Source: Syntrophobacteria bacterium (GTDB lineage: Bacteria; Desulfobacterota; DSWW01). From it: a stretch of DNA of 6,604 nucleotides. Shown here one piece after another: positions 1 to 5,719 of the stretch. The notes beneath the pieces are model-generated. The model was not told where the DNA came from, searched no databases, and worked only from the letters and a program-made list of their open reading frames with translations. Both the position numbers and the translations under genes were made by a program. The stretch spans positions 1 to 6,604 of the forward strand of contig JAQYVQ010000290.1 in NCBI GenBank assembly GCA_030145435.1, read 5' to 3'. Within the stretch, counting starts at the first letter, position 1. Every line of letters begins with the position of its first letter.

Positions 1-1157
1 GTTCTCAGGATGGAAATACTCATGGCGCCGGGTTCGTTGCCGGGCCCGAAGCCGCCCCCATTGTGGGTCAGGCCCACTTTGGCGTTCGGCACCTGACGCT
101 CACCACAGACGCCCTGAAGATGCCACACGATCTCGACCAGCTGCGCTACGCCTGTGGCGCCGATCGGGTGGCCTTTGCTGAGAAGCCCACCCGAAGGGTT
201 CACCACCACATCGCCTCCATAATCGGACCGCCCCTCTTCGATGAACTTACCGCCCTCCCCCTTCGGGCAGAGCCCCAGGTCCTCGTAGGCGAGCAATTCG
301 TGGATCGTAAAGCAGTCATGCAGCTCCACCACATCCAAATCCTCCGGACCGATTCCGGCCATCTCGTAACACTCTTGCGCAGCGCTCACGCAAGCTTGGA
401 TCCGCGGGGGCCCCTCCGCAGAAGCCTTGTACTTGCCCGAAGTCAGAACGGATCCGCCCACAAATACCGGGTGCGTGGTGTGCTTTTTTGCATTCTCCGC
501 CGTCGTGAGAATGACCGCAGCCGCACCATCTCCGATCGGACAGCACTGGTACAAGGTCAGGGGGTCGCTCACCATGCGTGAGTTCATCACCTCCTCGAGG
601 GTGACCACCTTCTGGTACTGGGCGTAAGGGTTGAGGGCGGAGTTCCTGTGATTCTTGACCGCGATCTGGGCAAACTGTTCCGCCGTCGTACCGAACTCGT
701 GCATGTGCCGACGTCCCGTCAGGGAGAAGCCGGCAGGCATGAGCATGCCGTTGTCCGCCTCCAGGTTGGCTCCGTGGGGTAGAACCAGCGGCCCGGAGCC
801 GACAACGCCCATGGCGATGTGAATCGTCATGTTCTCCACACCCACCACGAGAACATAATCATGGAGGTCGTTCTCAATGGCGAGTACAGCCTGCCGGAAG
901 GCTGCCGAAGAGCTTGCACAGGCATTCTCGTGATTGAAGGCGGGCACTCCCGTCACCCCCACCTCCCCGTTGACGCGCTGCGCCAGATTCGGTGGGTTGC
1001 CGATGTTCCCGCAGAAGGTAGCTTCAATCCGGTTCGCTTCGATCCCGGCCTGCTCCAGTGCCATGAGCGCCGCGTCCCCACCCATCTTGGCAGGGGCATA
1101 CTCGGGTGTCTTGCCGAACTTGATGATTCCTGCGCCAATAATGGCTACTTCTTTCAT
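1..1157 (-). CDS. SCP2-type thiolase (acetyl-CoA acetyltransferase family), 3' end cut by window edge
   Basis: I translated this frame by hand from the ATG at 1157. It stays open for 385 codons to the window edge, with no frameshift. It begins MKEVAIIGAGIIKFGKTPE, the usual thiolase N-terminus. Visible active-site features are the nucleophile Cys80 in ENACASSSAA, an HDCF motif at 280-283, GHPIGATG with His330, and HNGGGFGPG from 365. HDCF, together with HNGGG in place of the classical C-terminal CxG cysteine, is the signature of the SCP2/SCPx thiolase subfamily; there the HDCF cysteine is known to contribute to catalysis. The expected role is cytoplasmic thiolytic cleavage (or condensation) of a 3-ketoacyl-CoA, often in lipid or sterol side-chain breakdown. 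Keeping Cys80 argues against a cysteine-less Ltp2-type aldolase. Family length is about 390-400, so only a few C-terminal residues are missing. AGAGAGGA lies 8 bases before the ATG. The substrate cannot be told. Confidence 0.93.
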   Translation of the reverse strand, partial: MKEVAIIGAGIIKFGKTPEYAPAKMGGDAALMALEQAGIEANRIEATFCGNIGNPPNLAQRVNGEVGVTGVPAFNHENACASSSAAFRQAVLAIENDLHDYVLVVGVENMTIHIAMGVVGSGPLVLPHGANLEADNGMLMPAGFSLTGRRHMHEFGTTAEQFAQIAVKNHRNSALNPYAQYQKVVTLEEVMNSRMVSDPLTLYQCCPIGDGAAAVILTTAENAKKHTTHPVFVGGSVLTSGKYKASAEGPPRIQACVSAAQECYEMAGIGPEDLDVVELHDCFTIHELLAYEDLGLCPKGEGGKFIEEGRSDYGGDVVVNPSGGLLSKGHPIGATGVAQLVEIVWHLQGVCGERQVPNAKVGLTHNGGGFGPGNEPGAMSISILR

Positions 1158-1165
1158 GGCCTCAG

Positions 1166-1173
1166 TCCTCTCT
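1166..1173 (-). promoter_or_regulatory. ribosome binding site of the thiolase gene
   Basis: Read on the minus strand this is AGAGAGGA, 8 bases before the ATG at 1157. A second GAGG lies too close to the start to serve. The site supports the chosen start, which also gives the standard thiolase N-terminus. Confidence 0.6.
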
Positions 1174-1191
1174 AGGTTATTTCAGTAAGAT

Positions 1192-1206
1192 TGCCCCAAC
1201 GGGGCA
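1192..1206 (-). promoter_or_regulatory. short GC-rich hairpin in the thiolase leader
   Basis: TGCCCC and GGGGCA form a perfect 6-bp stem around a 3-base loop, ending 34 bases before the thiolase ATG. In the minus-strand RNA it is followed by AUCUUACU rather than a U-run, so it is a poor intrinsic terminator. It could be an attenuating or mRNA-stabilising hairpin, a small operator, or chance in GC-rich DNA. Confidence 0.3.
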
Positions 1207-1313
1207 CAACAACAGACAGGCCCGCAAAGGGTACAGACATCTGTCGGTCAAGCAACCGCTTGCTGAACGATCATTGGATCAGCTGGGGCAAGTATCCATC
1301 GGCAGATCTCTGT

Positions 1314-1323
1314 GGGGTACCCC
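1314..1323. repeat. 10-bp perfect palindrome GGGGTACCCC
   Basis: This self-complementary decamer sits about 50 bases past the stop codon of the 144-residue gene and about 155 bases before the thiolase start. It has no loop, so it suits a dimeric DNA-binding protein better than an RNA hairpin. With no second copy noticed it may be chance. Confidence 0.25.
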
Positions 1324-1374
1324 GTAGGGCCCGGATGACCATGGAAACCGGGCATCGTGCAGGAAAGAGGCTTT

Positions 1375-1809
1375 CTATCCGTTCGCCTCTTCGTTCTTGA
1401 ACAACAATTCAAAAACGCCCATGTCGCCGGCAAAGCGCATAACCTTTGCAATGGTCAGTCGCATAAACATAGACTCGTCGGCCTTGCCCCGGGCAAGGGA
1501 GAAGACCATATTGTTGAAATCCTTTGCTTCCATGTAGAGAACCAGGTCTACCTGATCCGTCTCTCCCTCGACCATATCCACCCCGTCCTTGCGAGCAACG
1601 AGATTGTATATGCCGCCGCCCTTTCCACTCAGATCGAACCGAACGACCTTCTGTTCGCCCTCAGGCATGTTCCCGGGATCGATTTGTCCCGCCATCCCCT
1701 TGACGAGAAAACGACTCGGAAGAATGGGCTGCCAGATGGTGTAAACCAGCGTCAAGCCAAGCAGGGAGAGCCCGATCACTTTCAACAATGTAAAGAGGCC
1801 GGTCTTCAT
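1375..1809 (-). CDS. membrane-anchored small protein with SCP2 sterol-carrier-like domain
   Basis: This 144-residue protein opens with a short basic stretch and a hydrophobic segment at about 5-26 (LFTLLKVIGLSLLGLTLVYT), most likely an uncleaved signal anchor because no clear cleavage site follows. The rest is soluble. Residues about 52-138 follow the SCP2 pattern: VVRFDLSGKGGGIYNLV, then a variable strand, TDQVDLVLYMEAKDFNNMV (acidic turn, beta strand, then helix), and a final IAKVMRFAGDMGVFELLF, which matches the family's closing GDM-type strand and helix. SCP2 domains bind fatty acyl chains, acyl-CoAs or sterols in a hydrophobic tunnel. The gene starts 14 bases after the outer-membrane protein gene, with a weak AGGCGGA site, so the two are co-transcribed. 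The SCP2 call is by eye from motif spacing. Otherwise it is a hypothetical lipoprotein-like envelope protein. Confidence 0.6.
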   Translation of the reverse strand: MKTGLFTLLKVIGLSLLGLTLVYTIWQPILPSRFLVKGMAGQIDPGNMPEGEQKVVRFDLSGKGGGIYNLVARKDGVDMVEGETDQVDLVLYMEAKDFNNMVFSLARGKADESMFMRLTIAKVMRFAGDMGVFELLFKNEEANG

Positions 1810-1823
1810 CGTTCCGCCTGTGT

Positions 1824-3326
1824 CTAAATCCAGTAGTAGGTTAATTTAAAGACAAAATTATCCCGGTCCCACATGAACTGCCCTTGCGGGTCCTGCTCAG
1901 CATTCCCGATCGCAACGTTGTATCCGAACAAGACCTCCCACGAATTGCCGTATTTTGCCCCGGCGGTAAAGCCCAGCGTGTGGAGTTCGTTCCTCTGCCT
2001 ATGCAATCCACCCATGAACGACATACCGATGTCCAGTCGGGTGTTGTCGATAATGTCAGAGCATGTGAAAGGTAATTGGAGGACGTAGTACGCCGTAGCC
2101 TGCGGATCCAAGAACAACGTCGCTTCATCATAGTCCAGGTTGAGCTTGCCGTAGAACTCGATGATCGGGCTCAGCATAAAGGTCCAGGGGGTGAAGTCGA
2201 AGACATCGAACATCATCTTCATGGCATTGAGATCCCAGGAAAGGGTATTCGACCTTTCATAGCCTCCTACCCCCCTGTCCAGGCCGGAGACCGAGGCAAT
2301 GAATGGGCTGGCGATCGTTTCCAACTGCATCGGTTCGTTCCACCGGTAGGTGAATTCCCCGCCGACCTGAACGTTCAGGCCCCAATTCTGGATCGCATGG
2401 GAGAAGCTTATCCCGATCAGGTCGAGCTCCGGCCATTCTATGAACATCTCGGGCGGAAATATCTCGGGCATGTTCATCATGGGCCATCGCGAAAGGTAAT
2501 GATAGTAGTAGATTCCGAACTCCATCATCCCCAATTGCGGGATGACCGTTCTGATTGCGGCGCCGCCCTGCTGCTGGTCTACCCAGTCTGCTGGTCTCAG
2601 ATCCACGACGAAATCGGATTCAACACCAAACCCGAGGATGTCTGCCGGGCTCTGAAACGTACCCACCACCGGCATAAAGAACCTCGGGTCAAAATCGGGT
2701 TGCCACACCAGCTCGAGGGACACGTTCTCCGATAGCTCGTAGCCCCCCCAGGCTATAAGGGTTGGCACTTGCCAGGAGCGCATAGTGAATCCGGCGCTCT
2801 GGACTCTCTGGACGAAAAATGGACTCACCACGTTCACGCCCGGAGCCCAGATCGGAGCCATGGATTCTCCCCACTGCACGATCTGTCTGCCCCAGCGGGT
2901 GGTGAAGTTCCCCCACCTCCCCTCCAGATAGAACTCCAGGCCATCCGTGATGTTGTAGGCCGCGTGTTGCCTTGTCTCTGTATTGAACCGGTCGTCGTCA
3001 AAATAGATGGTATCGAGCAAGCCCACCACCCTGCCGAAAAAGGTGATGTTCTTGGAATCGATGATAACCTCCGCGATACCGATAAATGCGTTGTTGCCCA
3101 CCTCCCCCTTTAGGAAATTCGCGTCCCCTGACACATAGTACGGGCTCCGGGGATCCACGAAGCGACGCGCCTGAGTTTCCGTCCTCAACTTGAGGGCGTA
3201 GGTCATCTCCCCTCTCAGGTTCAGGTTGCCCCAGTTCCCAAGTTTCCAGTCATACCCCAACGCGATGCCCGGCATGACGAGGAAAACGACGAAAAGACAG
3301 AAAGCTGCAATCACTCTTGATCTCAT
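1824..3326 (-). CDS. DUF1302-type outer-membrane beta-barrel protein
   Basis: This 500-residue protein has a signal peptide at 1-24 (basic start, hydrophobic core, then ALG before YDW). The mature part shows alternating polar/aromatic strands, for example GIYYYHYLSRW, and ends in FVFKLTYYWI, an aromatic-rich last strand typical of outer-membrane barrels. WGRQIVQWGES at 145-155, the early LNLRGEMTYALKLRTE and the VSPF turn near 167-170 match the DUF1302 family. These proteins often sit beside MMPL/RND transporters and are thought to pass hydrophobic substrates across the outer membrane; this is a family association, not a proven function. Family members are commonly 500-650 residues, so this one is at the short end. 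A segment at 281-300 is rich in Met, Pro and aromatics and may be a substrate-facing loop. The start has AAAAGGTGA just upstream. The frequent DUF1329 partner is not in the window. Confidence 0.82.
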   Translation of the reverse strand: MRSRVIAAFCLFVVFLVMPGIALGYDWKLGNWGNLNLRGEMTYALKLRTETQARRFVDPRSPYYVSGDANFLKGEVGNNAFIGIAEVIIDSKNITFFGRVVGLLDTIYFDDDRFNTETRQHAAYNITDGLEFYLEGRWGNFTTRWGRQIVQWGESMAPIWAPGVNVVSPFFVQRVQSAGFTMRSWQVPTLIAWGGYELSENVSLELVWQPDFDPRFFMPVVGTFQSPADILGFGVESDFVVDLRPADWVDQQQGGAAIRTVIPQLGMMEFGIYYYHYLSRWPMMNMPEIFPPEMFIEWPELDLIGISFSHAIQNWGLNVQVGGEFTYRWNEPMQLETIASPFIASVSGLDRGVGGYERSNTLSWDLNAMKMMFDVFDFTPWTFMLSPIIEFYGKLNLDYDEATLFLDPQATAYYVLQLPFTCSDIIDNTRLDIGMSFMGGLHRQRNELHTLGFTAGAKYGNSWEVLFGYNVAIGNAEQDPQGQFMWDRDNFVFKLTYYWI

Positions 3327-3330
3327 GATT

Positions 3331-3339
3331 TCACCTTTT
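3331..3339 (-). promoter_or_regulatory. ribosome binding site of the DUF1302 gene
   Basis: Minus-strand AAAAGGTGA lies 4 bases before the ATG at 3326. It is a strong purine-rich site and fixes the start that provides the signal peptide. The rest of the 75-base gap from the transporter gene (3340-3401) shows no hairpin with a U-run and no clear promoter, which favours read-through. Confidence 0.65.
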
Positions 3340-3401
3340 CCCTGATGCGCAAGAATGTGGGTTCTCGATCAACGCGATACGGTTTCTTCCCCATCTTCTG
3401 T

Positions 3402-5705
3402 CTAGTTCCCTATTTTGTCTTTGACATCAAAGATGTAAACCAATGCAGGGAGCAGGATCATGGCACCCACCATGTTGGCCAGGAAGATAAACCCAAGCAG
3501 GAGCCCCATGTCGGCCTGGAATTTCAGGTCCGACAAGAGCCAGGTGAACACGCCGGCGCTCAGGGTCAGGGCCGTGTAGAGCACGGCCGCGCCCGTCGTC
3601 TGGAGGGTCACACTCGCAGCATCCGCAAAACAATCCTGCTTTTTTCGTTCCTCAGTCAGCCGTGAATAAAAATAGATCCCGTAATCGACACCGATGCCTA
3701 CCCCAAGGGCTGCTACCGGCAGGGTGTTCACGTTCAATCCAAGACCGACGGCCTTCATGAAAGCCGTCGAAATCACGGACACCACGAACAGTGGCGCTAT
3801 GATGAACAGCGGGGCCTTCAGATTGCGAAACATCAGGACGCAGAGCACGAAAATGGAGAGGTAGATCAGGAGCAACATGGGCACCTGGGCCTCTCCCACG
3901 ACTTCGTTCGTAGACGCCATGACGCCGGCGTTGCCCCCGGCCAGCAGCAGTCGGGCTCCGGACATGGGGTGCTCGGCGATGAACTCCTTGCTCTTTTTGA
4001 TGACCCTCCTGATGGTGTCCCCCTTGTGGTCGCTGAGGAATACCATGGTATTCATGTACTGGCAGCCCATGTTCATGAATGCGCTGTCGTCGGTTGATCC
4101 GGCGTATGCCATGACCCACGCCAGATCCATCGAGGTTTGCGGTAATGCCCGCCAGCGAATATCCCCTTCGTGAAACACCTCGTTGATCATCTTTGCCAGG
4201 AACATCCCCGAGATGACCACGGTAACTCCCGGAATGCTTCCGATCTCATCCTCATACTCCTCCATGGTCTGCAAGACATCGTATCGTTTGCAGACACCCA
4301 CATCGTCCCCGGCCAGCACGACAGAGAGCAAATCAATGCCGAACAAGTAATCATCCATCATATCGGCAGCGTCCCGGTTATACACGGAGTCTTCCCACAG
4401 CAGCGGCTCACCGGGGTTCACGTCGCCTACCGTCATGGTGCGGGAGCTGAAGAACCCGATCAGAAGCAAGATCGCTGATACCCCGGCTACCCAGTAGGCG
4501 TTTCTCCCATGGGTCCACCCGGAGACAGCGTCCAGAATCCGTCTTACGTATGCAACCGTTCGTGTTTCGGCCTCTTCAGACTCGGCGGGCATGAGGTTCG
4601 GGAAGAAGGAGAGGATCACCGTCAGGACCAGGATGTTGGCCACAATCACGCAGCCGACTCCGATGGCGGCTGTCAGGGCCAGCTCGTGAATCACGCCGAT
4701 CGGAACGAAGAGGATCGTAAGAAAACCGATCGCATCCGTCACCAGAGCCACGGTGCCAGGCACCATCAGCCCGGCCAGGGAGTGCAGGGCGGCATCGTAT
4801 CCCTCGGCATGAATGACGCATTCTTCCAGGTAGCGCTTCACCATCTGGATTCCGTGACTCGCGCCGATGGCAAAGACAAGGAAGGGGATGATCGTGGTCA
4901 TCGGGTCCAGGCTCAGGCCCATGAGGTGGGTAATCCCGAGCGAGAACAGGACGCTCAATCCCCCAGAGAACAAGGGGAGAAGAGCGAGCCGGAGATAACG
5001 AAAACAGCGATAGAGGACCAGGAAGGTAATCAGAATCGAAAGGCCGAAGAGGAGCACGATCTTTGGCAGGGCATCGTTGACAAACCCCGCGACCATTGCG
5101 AACCCATTGATGCGAACGCTAACATCATGGTCCGAGTACCTGTCTCGGATCTCGTTCAACTGCCTGTAGATGGACAGGTAGTCCACACCCGTCTCAAAGA
5201 TTTCCGCGGTAATCAACGCGGCCTTCAGGTCCATCCCGACCAGTCGACCCTTGAGCCCGCCCACGTTGATGTTCTTCTCTACCTTGGCCATCCCCTCCGC
5301 GGTCTCCGGAATCACATGGGGCACGACAGGCGCAATATTGAATCCTTCTTCGTTGATGAACACGACGACGGTTTCCGGGGAGACCATGGACCTGACCGTC
5401 CGACGATCGATGCCTTTCGTGAAGAATACGTCTTCGTGTATCTTGCGGAACGTCTTCAGGAAGTCCGGGTCCAGGATCGTCTTCTCACTCCGGGCGACAG
5501 AGACCCTGATTTGATTGCCCCCACCGAAGAGCTTCTTGAAGGGACGGTAGTTCTGCATGTACTCGTGCTCTTGGGGTACCATCTTCGTAAAATCCGTGGC
5601 GACCTCGAGATGGCCGGCATGATACCCCAGGAACAATGTGACCAGGGCAAGGAAGATCAACACGTGTATGCGGAACTTGAATATGGTCGTGGCAACCTGT
5701 TTCAA
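3402..5705 (-). CDS. MMPL/RND-family inner-membrane transporter
   Basis: This 767-residue protein has the duplicated RND layout: one membrane helix at about 13-30, a periplasmic domain at about 31-210, five helices between about 213 and 368, then a second half with a helix at about 404-420, a second periplasmic domain at about 421-607, and five helices between 608 and 758. The second half carries ALGVGIGVDYGIYFYSR in helix 10 (Asp674-Tyr675), the characteristic MMPL charged motif. The matching place in helix 4 reads AIGASHGIQMVKRY, with Ser283-His284 instead. Helix 5 has Asp324. The family (predicted RND exporters, related to MmpL and HpnN) moves lipids or hydrophobic molecules using proton-motive force. 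Length is normal for the single-chain type that lacks the large AcrB docking domain. The start codon is TTG with a good ribosome site; the next Met is residue 42 and would remove helix 1. It begins 14 bases after the propeller gene. Confidence 0.93.
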   Translation of the reverse strand: MKQVATTIFKFRIHVLIFLALVTLFLGYHAGHLEVATDFTKMVPQEHEYMQNYRPFKKLFGGGNQIRVSVARSEKTILDPDFLKTFRKIHEDVFFTKGIDRRTVRSMVSPETVVVFINEEGFNIAPVVPHVIPETAEGMAKVEKNINVGGLKGRLVGMDLKAALITAEIFETGVDYLSIYRQLNEIRDRYSDHDVSVRINGFAMVAGFVNDALPKIVLLFGLSILITFLVLYRCFRYLRLALLPLFSGGLSVLFSLGITHLMGLSLDPMTTIIPFLVFAIGASHGIQMVKRYLEECVIHAEGYDAALHSLAGLMVPGTVALVTDAIGFLTILFVPIGVIHELALTAAIGVGCVIVANILVLTVILSFFPNLMPAESEEAETRTVAYVRRILDAVSGWTHGRNAYWVAGVSAILLLIGFFSSRTMTVGDVNPGEPLLWEDSVYNRDAADMMDDYLFGIDLLSVVLAGDDVGVCKRYDVLQTMEEYEDEIGSIPGVTVVISGMFLAKMINEVFHEGDIRWRALPQTSMDLAWVMAYAGSTDDSAFMNMGCQYMNTMVFLSDHKGDTIRRVIKKSKEFIAEHPMSGARLLLAGGNAGVMASTNEVVGEAQVPMLLLIYLSIFVLCVLMFRNLKAPLFIIAPLFVVSVISTAFMKAVGLGLNVNTLPVAALGVGIGVDYGIYFYSRLTEERKKQDCFADAASVTLQTTGAAVLYTALTLSAGVFTWLLSDLKFQADMGLLLGFIFLANMVGAMILLPALVYIFDVKDKIGN

Positions 5706-5711
5706 TGCGCG

Positions 5712-5717
5712 TCCTTT
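5712..5717 (-). promoter_or_regulatory. ribosome binding site that decides the TTG start of the transporter
   Basis: Minus-strand AAAGGA stands 6 bases before TTG at 5705 and lies inside the 14-base gap after the TAA of the upstream gene. No ATG or GTG in frame gives a comparable signal, and the TTG preserves the first membrane helix, so TTG is taken as the true start. Confidence 0.75.
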
Positions 5718-5719
5718 GC

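Larger units (their letters stand above)
1158..1374 (-). other. 217-base intergenic region upstream of the thiolase
   Basis: No convincing gene is present: open frames here continue out of neighbouring genes in the wrong frame. This is the only long gap in the cluster, so it is the natural place for a separate promoter, an operator or partial termination between the membrane-protein genes and the thiolase. It holds several short inverted repeats (listed separately). A TTGACC lies at about 1244-1249 on the minus strand, but no good -10 box follows at the right distance, so I do not call a promoter. No sigma-54 type GG/GC pair was evident. Confidence 0.5.

Noticed and set aside
63..581. 172-codon open frame on the plus strand
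   Set aside because: It overlaps the thiolase, whose catalytic motifs are read from the opposite strand. The product looks like no known protein.
1192..1206. Intrinsic terminator ending the upstream operon
   Set aside because: The hairpin has only 6 bp and lacks a following U-run. It also sits very close to the thiolase start rather than just after the preceding stop codon, so a terminator call is not supported.
1357..1827. 156-codon open frame on the plus strand opposite the 144-residue gene
   Set aside because: The minus-strand frame has a plausible membrane anchor, an SCP2-like pattern and operon spacing. The plus-strand product has none of these and opposes every other gene.
2076..2735. 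219-codon open frame on the plus strand opposite the DUF1302 gene
   Set aside because: It is antisense to a well supported outer-membrane protein, with low-complexity charged composition and no family resemblance, so it is a shadow frame.
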